From Paratinospora sagittata (Eukaryota > Streptophyta > Magnoliopsida > Ranunculales > Menispermaceae): DNA of 64,000 bases. Below the pieces are notes generated by a model. That model had not been told where the DNA came from. It worked only from the letters and a program-made list of their open reading frames with translations, and searched no databases. Position numbers and translations under genes: made by a program. The DNA is taken from positions 10,478,620 through 10,542,619 of the forward strand of contig CM069594.1 in assembly GCA_035771175.1 (NCBI GenBank). Direction: 5' to 3'. Of the stretch, positions 50,201 to 62,431 are shown piece after piece. Within the stretch, counting starts at the first letter, position 1, and each line of letters begins with the position of its first letter.

Positions 50201-53200
50201 TGTAGACTTCGAAAGCTATTGTTTGATGTGTTCTTGATGCAATACAGGTGATATGTTCTTTTATGATGTGTTCTCTTACCGAGAACACTTCATATACTTA
50301 TAGTTTAAATCAATAGATAGCCTCTGGAAATCTAAGCACAAAAGCGATAAAATGAAGAACTTGCGAAATAATGACGTTATCTTCAAGTCGGTTTGCAATT
50401 TTGATTCAGTTCGAAGGTTGTTTTGGCAAGAATCACGAGTTTCTTCTATTTAAACACTTTTTGGAAAGCTCGGTCTAACTTGCAAGAATCGTGTGTGTTT
50501 TATCTTTTAAAATCAAAGAATGAGCGTTTTATAAAATTAGTAGTTGCAGGTTAAAGAGCAGGAGAGTACAAAATGATTTGAATTCAGAACGTTGTTTAAT
50601 CTAAAATTGTTTTGGGCGTGCGAGACAATGGGAGTCATCAAAGTGTTAGTAGAGAATATTTCAATTAAGATAACCTGACAAAATTGTGTAAGGAATAGAA
50701 AAATCGAGCAAGCAGAAGTGCCCACATTTTTCTAGTTAGAAATATCAGATTTTAGTCAAGACGTGGATGGCGTGCTACTGGGTTGTGTATCATGTTCTCT
50801 ATTGACAGACAGCAGGCCATAGCAGGTCGATATACACAAACCCGAGAGCTCGAGTTTTTTAGACTTTCCGATAGCATGTTATCAAGGCCTATAGCACGCT
50901 ATTTCCCATTTTACTAAAAATGGAAAGATCAGGGCAACAGCTGTATAGCGAGTTATCAATGGGGATAACGCGCTATAGACAATTTTTGAAAATAATAAAT
51001 GTTTTATTATTGAACCCTATCATTGTGCTATCAAGATTAACTCAAAACTCATTGAAATTATGATTAAAACCTTTCGAAAAACATTTTTTTCAAAATGAAA
51101 TACTATATCGAAGTGATTTTGATGACTTTTCAATTTTCACAGTTTTAGTGCTGAGATTTATCAAGAGGTTACCCTACACACCAAAGATCAAACTAATGCA
51201 TTAGACATGAGATATGTCTTCGTTCTTCGAGCTTGATCTCTGTAAACTTCTAAAGCTATTGTTTGATGTGGTCTTGATGCAATACATGTGATGTGTTGTT
51301 GATGATTAGTTGTAGCTCTTAGAAAAAAAATACAGATGATATGTTCTTGTTTGATGTGTTCTCTTATCGAGAACACTTCATATACTTACAGTTTAAAACA
51401 ATAGATAGCCTCTGGAAATCTCAGCACAAAAGGGATAAAATGAAGAACTTGCGAAATAATGAGGTTATCTTATAGACAGTTCGAAGGTTGTTTGGGAAAA
51501 TGCAAGAATCACGACTTTCTTCTATTTAAACACTTTTATGAATGCTCAGTCTATCTTGCAAAAATCGTGTGTTCATTATTTGAAAATCAGAGAATGAGGG
51601 TTTTATAAAATTAGAAGTTGCATGTTAAAGAGCATAATAGTACAAAATGATTTAAATTCAGAACGTTGTTTAATCTAAAGTTGTTTTGGGCGTGCGAGAT
51701 AATGGAAATCATCAAGGTGTTAGTAGAGAATATTTCAATTAAGATAACCTGGCAAAACTGTGTGAGGAATAGAAAAATCGAACAAGCAATAGTGCCCACA
51801 TTTTTCTCGTTAGAAATATCAAATTTTTGTCTAAGACGTGGATAGCATGCTATTGGGTTGTGTATCATGTTCTCTATTGACAGATAACAGGCTATAGTAG
51901 GTCAATATAAACAAACCCGAGAGTTCGAGTTTTTCAGACATTCCGATAGCGTGTTATCAAGGCCTATAGCGCTCTATTGCCTATTTTACTAAAAATGGAT
52001 TGATCACGGCAACAACTCTGTAGCGAGTTATCAAAGGGGATAGCGCGCTATAGACAATATTCCATAAAAATAAATTTTTATTATTGAACCCTATCAACGT
52101 GCTATCAACACTGATAGTGCGCTAGTGTCTTTTGAGAAATTTTGGCAAATTGCTGGATAGCCTTATTTTTGAAAAGTTAATATTTTGACACTCAAGAACC
52201 ATTCCATTGACTAAAAACACTTTGATATACAATTAAACACTTTTAAATAATTCAAAACTCATTGAAATTATGATTAAAACCTTTCGGAAAACTTTTTTTT
52301 AAATTGAAATACTATATTGAAGTGATTTTGATGACTTTTCAATTTTCAGAGTTTTAGTGCTGAGATTGATCGATAGGTTACCCTACACACCAAAGATCAA
52401 ACTATTGCATTAGATATGAGATATGTTTTCGTTCGTCGAGCTTGATCTCTGTAGACTTCGAAAGATATTGTTTGATGTGTTCTTGATGCAATATAGGTGA
52501 TGTGTTCTTTTTTGATGTGTTCTCTCACGGAGAACACTTCATATACTTACAGTTTAAAATAATAGATAGCCTCTGGAAATCTCAGCACAAAAGGGATAAA
52601 ATGAAGAACTTGCGAAATAATGAGGTTATCTTCAAGACAGTTTGCAATTTTGATTCAGCTCGAAGGTTGTTTGGGCAAATGCAAGAATCACGACTTTCTT
52701 CTATTTAAACAGTTTTATGAAAGCTCAGTCTAACTTGCAAAAATTGTGTGTGTTCTATCATTGAAAATCAGAGAATGAGGGTTTTATAAAATTAGCAGTT
52801 GCAGGTTAAAGAGTAAGAGAATACAAAATGATTCGAATTCAAAACGTTGTTTAATCTAAAGTTGTTTGTGGCGTGCGAGACAATGAGAATCATCAAGGGG
52901 TTAGTAGAGAATATTTCAATTAAGATAACCTGGCAAAACTGTGTAAGAAATAGAAAAATCGAGCAAGCAGAAGTGCCCACATTTTTCTAGTTAGAAATAT
53001 CAGATTTTAGTCTAAGATGTGGATAACGTGCTATTGGGTTGTGTATCATATTGTCTATTAATAGATAGAAGGCTATAGCAGGTCGATATACACAAACCCG
53101 AGAGCTCGAGTTTCTTACACTTTCCAATAGCGTGTTATGAAGGCCTATAGCGCTTTGTTGCCCATTTTACTAAAAATGGAAAAATCACGGCAACAGCTCT

Positions 53201-53687
53201 ATAGTGAGTTATCAAAGGGGATAGCGCGCTATAAACAATTTTCAAAAAAATAAATGTTTTATTATTGAACCTTATCAGCGTGCTATCAACACTGATAGTG
53301 CGCTAGTGCCTTCTGAAAAATTTTGGCAAATTGCTGGATAGCCTTATTTTTGAAAAATTAATATTTTGACACTCAAGAACCTGTCCATTGACTCAAAACA
53401 TATTGATCTAAGATTAAAAACTTTTAAATAATTGAAAACTCATTGAAATTTTGATTAAAACCATTCGGAAAAAAATTTTTTCAAAATGAAATACTATATC
53501 GAAGTGATTTTGAAGACTTTGCAATTTTCAGAGTTTTAGTGCTGAGATTTATCGAGAAGTTACCCTACACACCAAAGATAAAACTAATGGATTAGACATG
53601 AGATATGTCTTTGTTCATCGAATTTGATCTTTCTAGACTTCGATAGCTATTATTTGATGTGTTGTTGATGATTAGTTGTAGCTCTTA
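44235..53687. repeat. Satellite array, block 3 (regular and rearranged monomers)
   Basis: Regular monomers start at 45097, 46276 and 52186 (1179, 1207 and 1181 bp), with the last cut at 53687 by element E. The spans 47483-49080 and 49081-52185 are irregular. They have internal jumps near 47645, 48175-48235, 49997, 50200-50250 and 51033, leaving truncated and partly duplicated units. Several of these jumps lie next to the GTGTTCTC..GAGAACAC inverted repeat. No gene is supported. Confidence 0.92.
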
Positions 53688-55036
53688 TGTCACACCCCGC
53701 CCGGACGCGCCTAAACCGGCGGTACACTCTCGGACGGGGCGTGCATTTGGAACAATCATAATGGTAATAACAGAGTGCGCCGCGGAAATACGGTACACAG
53801 TACAAATCTGATTTCATATAATTCAGAATACTTTTGTACATAAAATGGTCAAGGGAACATACTCCCAAAATCCCCAATGAATCATACAAAGGGTACAAAA
53901 TGTGGGCCCCATAACCTGCACCCAGTCCACCCTAATTTCCTGTGAAAGATTTGATAATATTGGAGTGAGCTTAACGCGCTCAGTGGGTAAATAGTGCATG
54001 AGTATAACAATTAATAAAGCCTACTTCAATATCAAATATCTTAAATTACACATGTGAGCATCATAATCAATCAATATGAATGTATGCATGACACCGTCAC
54101 GTATTAATGGTTTGATGAGCGTACATCGCCTGAATTCATGTACAGGAACGATGCTCTGAATTCACGTACTGATGTCCCTCCCCGGTGTAGCCGGGTTCTC
54201 ATGTACGTCCTTCTCCAGAGAAATATAATGAATAGTGAGCAATGCTTCTAACTATTCTATGAGTCATAAACCATATACGTCCCTAGGTGGTGATATGTAT
54301 GATGTCAATGCATGAACTGGTCTAGTCTACTGGTCTGGTCTTTCTTGACATTTAGACTGACTTTGGCAACGTCTAGTGAACCTTATCAGGGTCGGTATCA
54401 CGACGTGCAAAGTTATAACATTCAGGTCATAACATTATTGACATAATGCAGTGTAAATGAATAGTAGACATAATAATAATTGAATGTAAACTTTAATAAA
54501 AGTTATAAAACACGCAAACCTATGTTTCGTTCCCACCTTCAGATCTGGTGCTTTTCTCCGGACAGAACTTCGTTGCACCGCTTTCAGATCTGGCGCTTTC
54601 CTCCGGACAGAAATTTGTTGCACCCCACCGGGAGTCTCAAAGACTAAAAACTTAGAATGCGTAGAAAGGAGAAGAAAAATCACAAGAGAAGGTGATTTGG
54701 TGTGAGAAATGAGAAATGAGGAGGTTTCTTATATAGAGATTTTGTGCGCCTGAACGTTCTGGCAGGCGCCTGAACGTTCTGGCATGGCGCCTGAACGTTC
54801 TGGCAGGCGCCTGAACGTTCTGGCAGGCGCCTGAACGTTCTGGCAGGCGCCTGAACGTTCTGGCAGGCGCCTGAACGTTCTGGCATGGCGCCTGAACGTT
54901 CTGGCATGCGCCTGAACGTTCTGGCATGCCGCCTGAACGTTCTGGCAGGCGCCTGAACGTTCTGGCAGGCGCCTGAACGTTCTGGCAGGCGCCTGAACGT
55001 TCGGGCGTTGCCCAAATAGTAAAAATTTCAAATAGT

Positions 55037-55077
<41 letters not shown>

Positions 55078-55096
55078 TGAAATACAGGGTATTACA
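53688..55096 (-). repeat. 3' LTR of element E
   Basis: This 1,409-bp LTR is in reverse orientation. R/U5 has local deletions relative to A (near 54425, 54540 and 54620). The internal T-run (A-run in the sense strand) reaches about 37 nt at 55040-55076, the longest in the window, next to a duplicated AAATAGTAAA stretch. Confidence 0.93.
54728..55012 (-). promoter_or_regulatory. U3 array of 13 GAACGTTC units and TATA box, element E
   Basis: Thirteen nearly uniform 20-21-bp units (plus-strand GCGCCTGAACGTTCTGGCAG) run from about 54746 to 55003, directly upstream, in the minus sense, of the TATA box at 54728-54735. This is the longest and most homogeneous such array here, which suggests recent expansion. 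All 13 carry intact GAACGTTC. Confidence 0.8.
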
Positions 55097-55304
55097 CTCT
55101 ACCCCCCTTAAAGGGATTTCGCCCTCGAAATCAAGTCAAGTAGTGATGGGGGTTGGTGGTTTGAGAAGTAGCCGCAGGTTGTGAATGAGGCCACTGCATG
55201 TGTGCAATACTCTATCCATTGATATTATTTTCAGACATCTGGTAGTTCTTGAAGTGAAACAATGTATTAAGATAGGTGTAAACAATGTTTCATCCTGATA
55301 TTGA
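55097..55304 (-). promoter_or_regulatory. Polypurine tract, hairpin and 3' UTR of element E
   Basis: The polypurine tract complement CTCTACCCCCCTT is at 55097-55109. The hairpin GATTTCGCCCTCGAAATC at 55115-55132 has all seven pairs. The untranslated sequence runs to about 55305, where homology jumps by about 1.44 kb into the end of RNase H. Confidence 0.83.
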
Positions 55305-58300
55305 TAGCTGAAATCTTACGAACGAGGTCAGAGGTAGTGGACAATTGAGAGAGTCGTGGGCGTGGTCCCTCTTCGTTCAGCTGGAGGTTAAAGTTGTCCA
55401 TCTCTGTAGCCAACTTCCCCATTTCATAGTTAAGAGTGCAAGCAACATAAGATTTTCTACTCAAAGCATCGGCCACAACATTGGCCTTTCCGGGATGGTA
55501 CTGGAGTTGGAAGTCATAGTCTTTCAAGAATTCCAACCATCTTCTTTGGCGGAGGTTTAGGTCTCTCTGAGTGTATATGTACTTAAGACTCTTGTGATCT
55601 GAGAAGACCTCGAACCGTTCACCGTAAAGGTAATGACGCCATAATTTAAGTGCAAACACAACAGCTGCAAGTTCCAAGTCATGGGTTGGGTAATTACCCT
55701 CATGAATCTTCAGTTGCCGAGAGGCATATGCAACAACTTGGCCTTCTTGCATTAGTACGGCACCTAAGCCTTGGAGAGAGGCATCGGTGTATAATGAAAA
55801 ACCAATTCCATTTCTGGGAGTGATAAGTACAGGTGCTGTCGTGAGGCGTTTCTTCAATTCCTGAAATGATGCTTCACAGGCGGGATTCCAGATGAAGCGC
55901 ACGTCTTTGCGAGTGAGCTTGGTCATAGGTTCAGCAATCTTTGAGAAGTCCTTGATGAAGCGTCTGTAATAGCCAGCCAAACCAAGAAAACTCCTAATCT
56001 GAGTAACAGTGGTAGGCTGCTTCCAGTTTAAAACTGCTTCAACTTTAGAAGGATCGACCTCAATGCCATTGCCCGAAACCACATGGCCTAGGAATTGAAC
56101 TCTCTGCGCCCAAAATTCGCACTTACTCAACTTTGCATACAGTTGGTGTCTTTGTAAGGTCTGGAGGACGATCTTCAAATGTATTTTATGGTCTTCCTCG
56201 GTTGAGGAATATATCAAGATGTCGTCGACAAAAACCACCACAACCGGTCTAAGTATAACCTGAATATGCGATTCATCAAATCCATGAATGCAGCAGGGGC
56301 ATTTGTTAGACCGAACGGCATAACTAAGAATTCGTAATGACCGTACCGAGTTCTGAACGCCGTCTTGGTGATGTCCGACTCCCGGATCCGGAGTTGGTGA
56401 TAACCGGACCGTAAATCAATCTTAGAGAAGTATTTGGCTGCCCGAAGTTGGTCGAATAAGTCATCGATCCTGGGCAACGGATATCTGTTCTTGATGGTGA
56501 CGTTATTCAACTTACGATAATCGATGCAAAGTCGTAACGAACCATCCTTTTTGCGAACAAACAGAACTGGAGCGCCCCAGGGTGATGAACTCTTTTGGAT
56601 GAAGCCATTACGCTCTAATTCCTTAAGTTGTTTGTCTAATTCGACCAGTTCAACATTTGACATTCTGTATGGTGGAATTGAGATAGGCCCTGTCCCAGGT
56701 ATGAGGTTGATCTCAAAATCGAATTCCCTAACTGGAGGTAGGCCAGGAAGGTCATTAAGAAAAACGGTTGAGAATTCAGATACGACTGGAACATCGCGTA
56801 CTTCGGGAGGGTACAGAGCTGGTGATTCATTGCCGTCACCAAGAGACAACGCTCGAAGTTGTGATTTGATAAGTGCAACTGTTGATTTGTGTATCCATTG
56901 CCTTGTTCCCTGAATCTTGACAAACTCTCCTGTAGGCAAAGTTAACTGAACGTGCTTGTTCATACAGTCGATCTTTGCATTCAGTGGTGCCAGCCAGTCC
57001 ATGCCGAGGATGATGTCGAAGTCTTCAAAATCCATTACAAAAAGATCGGCATATATTATCTGGTCAGACATTCGAAGCTCACATCGAGAGCACTGCAAAG
57101 TCACGTCAGTACCCGTTCCGAATGGTGATGTGACATGGAGTGTGATGTTTGTGGGTTCAGGATGCAGGCCTAAATGTCTTACCAATGCTGATGATATAAA
57201 AGAATGCGTAGCACCTGAATCAAACAAAACATGCACCATGGTATTGAACAAAGGAAAGGTACCTTCGACGACATTATTGTCTGGGAGGGGTTGGTGAGCG
57301 ATGGCATATGCTCTGCCCTGATTCCGTGGACCCTGGTTCTGCTGGGTCTGCCTGGGTTGGGCATTAGCAGCAGGTGGTGCTTGTTGGACGGGAATAGCAG
57401 GAATAGGTTGCTGAAGGTGCGGACAAAGATGTTTCACATGGCCCTTCTGGCCGCAGTTGTAACAAGTCGGCCTGTACGGCTGATGGTTTTGCTGGCCATT
57501 CTGATTATTGTGCTGGCCTTGTTGATTGTGGTGTCGGCCACCACCTCTGCCATTGCCGTTGCTACGGCCACCTCTTCCATAACGACCGCCACGGCCATGA
57601 TTTCGGAAACCCTGGTGGTTAGAGTTAAAAGGGTCAGCCGCAGGTGTTGTGCCTTCATTCGTCGAAACTGGGGCTGGGAGGGCTGGGTTGTGATTGTAGT
57701 AGGGCTTTTTCCTGTTGCCCTGTTGTGTGCCTTGTTGGGAAAATGTGGCAGGCCGTTTGCCCTTATTCAGTCGCTGTTCTTGTAAGAGCTTCTCTTGTTC
57801 AAAGCTCATGGCCTTGTCAACAACCTCCTTGTAAATCTTGATGTCCAAGATCGATAAGGCTTGCCGAATATCATGGCGAAGGCCATTATAAAATTTCTCG
57901 GACTTATCTCGCTCCGTTGAGATGGTGGAGAGATAGTAGACAGATAATTCTTTGAATTTTCCAGCATATTCTCTGACGGTCATGGTGCCCTGATATAACT
58001 TAGCAAATTCCTGGCGCTTCTGCTTTGTCACCGCGCTGGGAAAATATTCATCAATAAACATTGACTCAAACTGTTGCCAAGTCATATCTGCTATATTGAC
58101 CCGTGGGTCTTCTTTCACTGTGAGCCACCATTTGTTTGCTCCACCAACAAGTTGGTAAGTTGCTAGTGGAATTTTGCGAGTCTCATCGACTCCCATTGCA
58201 TCAAGAGCCTTCTTTGACTCATCTAGCCACTTTTGCACCTCATCAGGATCAATGGTGCCATCGAAAGTAAGAGGTTGTAGTCGCTTGTATTTAGTAATCT

Positions 58301-58604
58301 GATCGGTTTGAGCTTCCGACCCAAATTTTATAGGTGCTTGTACCGTGGCAACCTGACTGGCTGCAGTCTCACGAACGGCAGTTTGAACAGTGACCTTCAT
58401 CGCCTCAATAAATCCAGCGAAGAAGGTTTCAATGCTTGAAGGCATGGCAAAGGGTGCGGGTGGTGGTGGTATTGCCTGCCCAGATGTAGTGGCAGTGTCG
58501 GGTGTGGTCTGTGCTGTTGTCAGAGGCGGCGGTTCCTGAATCTCAGGAGGTGCCTCAACTGTGGGACGAACAGTACGTGGTCTTCCTCTCTTCCTGGTTT
58601 GCAT
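55305..58604 (-). pseudogene. gag-pol of element E, integrase deleted
   Basis: The start is 58604 ([11 protein letters not shown]). It is open for 796 codons: gag, the intact knuckle [14 protein letters not shown], protease FDSGATHSF, and RT through [11 protein letters not shown] small frameshift near 56240 precedes [10 protein letters not shown], and RT/RNase H continues to ADALSRKSY (near 55450). At about 55305 the integrase zinc region, core, chromodomain and stop are gone, compared with B. Gag, protease and the first part of RT could still be made if the copy were transcribed. It is the best-preserved family-1 gag here. Confidence 0.92.
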
Positions 58605-59384
58605 TTTCTCACTGGCAAGGAGAAAAGAAAACCAAGATTAAGAAACTGTAGGCAAGTATAATGTTATAGTATGCTCAGCAACAATTTCGAGAGTACTGTA
58701 ATATTAAAATCACCTATTTTTCTAAGTAGAGTGTAAAGTTGTTGTTGAGGAATCAAAGAATCTTATATATCTCGTATGAGTGGCCATGGTGTAAAAACAA
58801 ACAAGGTTAGAATGTCTATATAATAAGTAGAAAACTTTGCAAGTATTTAAAATGATTTTGTTTTGGTGTTCGTGAACATACATATATTTCATTGAAAATC
58901 CATACGAGTCATAAGAATTCTAAGATTTGCCTCGGTAAATAGCCTGAGCGAACGTTCTATCGCAATCTTATGCATTCATACGCTTACGCTTAGTCTGTTC
59001 AATTATTATCCAAGTTCATATGTCCCATACCACATGAAGTCAGTAATAAGGGTGGAAACCAAGTTAAGTTGTATGAACACGGTCTCTAAAAACATTGGTT
59101 GAATAGAAGTTCACTAATAGTATCGTCCAAATTTACTCGTCCCATACCGTGTAAACTTAGTGATAATATTAGTAATGCAACTTTCTCCAAATGTTTCTTT
59201 TCACACAAGGTCATGGGTTTTCTTACTTCCACATTTTATTAAGTATCATCCAATTTTGTTGCGTCCCATACCACGCCAAAGTTAGTGATACAAAAGAAAG
59301 AATGGTTGTAAGTCGGCCCACCAAAGATAGTCTTAAACAAAACATTTCATTCATATATAATAGAAAAATTTACATTGCCAGTAA
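58605..59384 (-). repeat. Linker between gag and ORF1, element E
   Basis: This is non-coding, with the same three-repeat layout as 8009-8659. The splice-acceptor-like CCTTGCCAG precedes the gag ATG by 7 nt (AG complement 58612-58613). Confidence 0.8.
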
Positions 59385-60976
59385 TCAATTTTGACGTTCT
59401 TGCCTACCACCATTTCTTCTAGATCTACTGTTATGTACAGAATGACTACTAACAGAAGGTTGAGAGTGTGCGCGCTCTGCGTTGGAGTTTTGCAAACGAG
59501 TTAATACATGATTGTGGCTCTCTTTCAGTGCAGCAATATTGGATGCCATTTCATCTAACCGTTCAAGTAGGTTAGTCGGTTGTCCCATTGGTGGTTGATG
59601 GGTTGGTTGTCTCGTAGGTGAAGGGTAGGCCATAGGCATTGGAGGAAAGTATTGGTTGTATGGGTGATTCATAGGTGGAACGTAGTTGTATTGATTGTGC
59701 GGAGATCCCCTAACCGGAACCCCTTGGATAATTTGGTTTGTTTGAGATGAAAAAGTTGGAAACAATGGGCTCATTGGAATGTTGGGTCCTCCAAGATTTG
59801 GTGAGGCCCAGTACTGTTGTTGTTGGTTTACAGCAACTTGTGGAACGGGCTGATACTGTACCGCAGAAGGTGGAACTCTTTGGTACGAAGTGTTGCCTTG
59901 AGTTTGTACGTTCCAAGTTGGTGGATTTGCTTGTGGACCTTGTCTATCATGACGTTGTAGTGGCGAATTTAGTGTGGCATATAATTCTTCGTCAGTAAGT
60001 GGTGGATCAATTGGATCAGTATTCAGGGCTGGGTTTGATGTAGGATTGGGATTTGAATCATTATTTGGGCCATCTCTGACAGGCATCTTGCGTCGACATT
60101 TGCGAAGGCAACGCCCGTGCTTGTCCCTCATTCTTTCGGCAATTCTGTTTGTCGTGCCGAATACCTCTTCGTCAGTTACCCCTCCACTTGTGCCATAGGT
60201 CTTGAAGATAGAGGATGCTGTAACTGGTTCAGTGATCAGCTTTGACGTTCCATCGAAAGTGTCAACGTTGGCCTCGTGAAGTATCCTCATAATCAAGATT
60301 CCGTAGCCGAGGAATTCCTTCTTTAAAGGTTTTGAATCACTCTCAACATTTGTTGGATGATGATGTGTGGTAGAGAGACTTTTATGTTCTTCTCTATGCA
60401 ATACAGCACAAGGAGTTGGGCCCTTGACATAGTGCCCCTAGTGCCCCTTTCTGGCAAGATGTTGCCGTATACAATCTTTCCGAGGCCGACAAGAGATGGC
60501 TTAAGATGATTGTTTGGAAGGTTGGTGTATGTTGATTGAGTGTATGGCTCTTTGGCGAGGGAATTGAACAGTTGTGCATTAGATTCTGCGATCGCTGCAA
60601 CTGTCTGGGGGTCATGTGGATCAATAATCAGTTCCTCAATCGGAATCTCCAAAAGGCGAGCAATAATCGCGATATTGATAGGAATTGTCGTTCCCATGAT
60701 TGTTGTCTCTAAGTGAGGGCTGATCGTCTCTCCGTGAAGTCCCACGTAATTCATGGCTTCATAGAAGGATCTAACCAAGTTGTAAGAGACTTGACCCTCG
60801 ACTTTGGTTATATTTAACCAATCCAGTGTTGCGAGTTTGTCATGAAGGATCGGACGGAGGCGGAGATCGCTATTGTCGATGCTCCTCATGGTCACAATCT
60901 CTCTTTTGGACAATTCCGTTAGTCTAGTGGGAATTGGTTCCCTACTAGTAGAAGTTGTTCCCTCCCTTGAGGTCAT
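59385..60976 (-). pseudogene. ORF1 of element E, near-complete with one frameshift
   Basis: The start is ATG at 60976 (MTSREGTTSTSRE). It is open for about 215 residues to near 60325, where a small deletion (TTTAAAGGTTTTGAATC against CTCAAAGGGTTTTGTATC in the others) shifts frame. It then stays open to 59385, giving a full product of about 530 residues. Layout: conserved N-terminal region (about 1-300), basic KHGRCLRKCRRK near 300, a P/Q/N-rich linker with QQQQYWASPNLGG, the heptad-like NLLERLDEMASNIAALKE, and a tail rich in Ser and Arg. No catalytic motif is recognised. It resembles the plant family called putative plant transposon protein, but this needs a profile search. Confidence 0.85.
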
Positions 60977-61198
60977 TCTTTTGCTGAAAGGAAAATAAAT
61001 TTGTGTGAAAGACACAAAATATATTCCTAATATTTTTAAGAGTTATGCCTTGTCTTCTAGACATTATTTTCGAGTTTTCTGTTGATGTTTATGCCATCAT
61101 GAAATTTTCTTCATTAGTGATTTGATGCATATATGTCGTATTCACCTATGAATGTATAGACATATCTCATCATAATTATATATATAGTTTTCATAAAG

Positions 61199-61242
<44 letters not shown>

Positions 61243-61461
61243 TTAAATTTAAACTATATAAAAATCATATATAGTTATTTTTAATCTTAACTATATATAG
61301 AAGTCATATATATATAGTTTTAGATAAATTATTTTTATTTTTTTTTATTTTTTTTTTCGAATAAATAATTTTTTTTTTTTTTTTTTCTCGAATAAAAAAA
61401 ATTTCAAATAGTAAATTTTTTTTTTTTTTTTTTTTTTTCCGCAGAAATTTGTTAGGGTTAG
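60977..61461 (-). other. Leader of element E and homopolymer junction with element F
   Basis: There is no gene. The AT-rich leader (to about 61330) includes an AT dinucleotide run at 61201-61241. Then come T-rich stretches with CGAATAAA, and AAATTTCAAATAGTAAATTT followed by a long T-run that matches the interior of E's own LTR (55024-55070). From about 61460 the sequence is F's gag. Assembly error is possible here. Confidence 0.7.
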
Positions 61462-62431
61462 GGTTAGAAGGTTCAGCCGCAGGTGTTGTGGCCTCATTCT
61501 TCGAAACAGGGGCTGGGAGGGCTGGGTTTTGATTGTAGTAGGGCTTCTTCTTGTTGCCCTGTTGGAAAAACGTTGCAGGCCGTTTTCCCTTATTCATTCT
61601 TTGTTCCTGTAAGATCTTCTCTTGTTTAAAGCTCATGGCCTTGTCAACAACCTCCTTGTAAATCTTGAGATCCAAGATCGACAAGGCTTGTCGAATGTCA
61701 TGGAGAAGGCCATTATAAAATTTCTCAGTCTTATCTCGCTCCGTTGAGATGGTGGAGAGAGAGTAGACTGATAATTCTTTGAATTTGCCAGCATATTCTC
61801 TCACGGTCATGGTGCCCTGGTATAACTTAGCGAATTCCTGGCGCTTCTGCTTCGTCACCGCGCTGGGAAAATACTCATCAATAAACATTGACTCAAACTG
61901 TTGCCAAGTCATATCTGCTATGTTGACCCTTGGGTCTTCTTTTACTGTCATCCACCATGTGTTTGCCCCACCAACAAGTTGGTAGGTCGCTAGTGGAATT
62001 TTTCGAGTCTCATCGACTCTCATTGCATCAAGAGCCTTCTTTGACTCATCCAGCCACTTTTGCACCTCATCAGCATCAATGGTGCCAGCGAAAGTAAGAG
62101 GTTGTAGTCGCTTGTATTTAGTAATTTGATCGGTTTGAGCTTCCGACCCAAATTTTACAGGTGCTTGAACCGTGGAAACCTAACTGGTCGTGGTCTCATG
62201 AACGGTCGTTTGAACAGTGACTTTCATCACCTCAATAAATCCGGCAAAGAAGGTTTTTATGCTTGAAGGCATGGTAAAGGGTGCGGGTGGGGGTGGTATT
62301 GCCTTCCCAAATGGAGTGGCAGTGTCGGGTGTGGCCTGTGCTGTTGTCGGAGGCGGCAGTTCCTGAATCTCAGGAGGTGCCTCAACTGCTAGACGAACAG
62401 TACGTGGCCTTCCTCTCTTCTTTGTTTGCAT
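61462..62431 (-). pseudogene. gag fragment of element F
   Basis: The start is ATG at 62431 (MQTKKRGRPRT). One nonsense codon, TAG for CAG at 62180-62182, breaks the frame. After it the gag core ([39 protein letters not shown]) is open to about 61465, just before the knuckle. Beyond that the frame reads through poly-A/T into meaningless Lys/Asn/Ile-rich sequence. Confidence 0.9.

Larger units (their letters stand above)
53688..61440 (-). mobile_element. Element E: family-1 retrotransposon lacking integrase and 5' LTR
   Basis: It reads leftwards and enters the satellite at TCTTA|TGTCAC. The 3' LTR (53688-55096), polypurine tract, gag-PR-RT-RNase H, linker, ORF1 and part of the AT-rich leader are present. 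Integrase and chromodomain are deleted. The primer site and 5' LTR are missing because the leader runs into poly-A/T sequence and then element F, so the right target duplication cannot be seen. The right boundary is approximate. Confidence 0.88.

Noticed and set aside
54746..55003. CRISPR-like direct repeat array
   Set aside because: Units are contiguous 20-21-bp repeats with no unique spacers, lie in the U3 of a plant LTR next to a TATA box, and there are no cas genes.
61451..61470. Telomere-like TTAGGGTTAGGGTTAG
   Set aside because: Only two to three units, and the last is explained by GAGGGTTAGAAGG in the gag of the related elements. The plant telomere unit is TTTAGGG. It sits at a suspicious junction.
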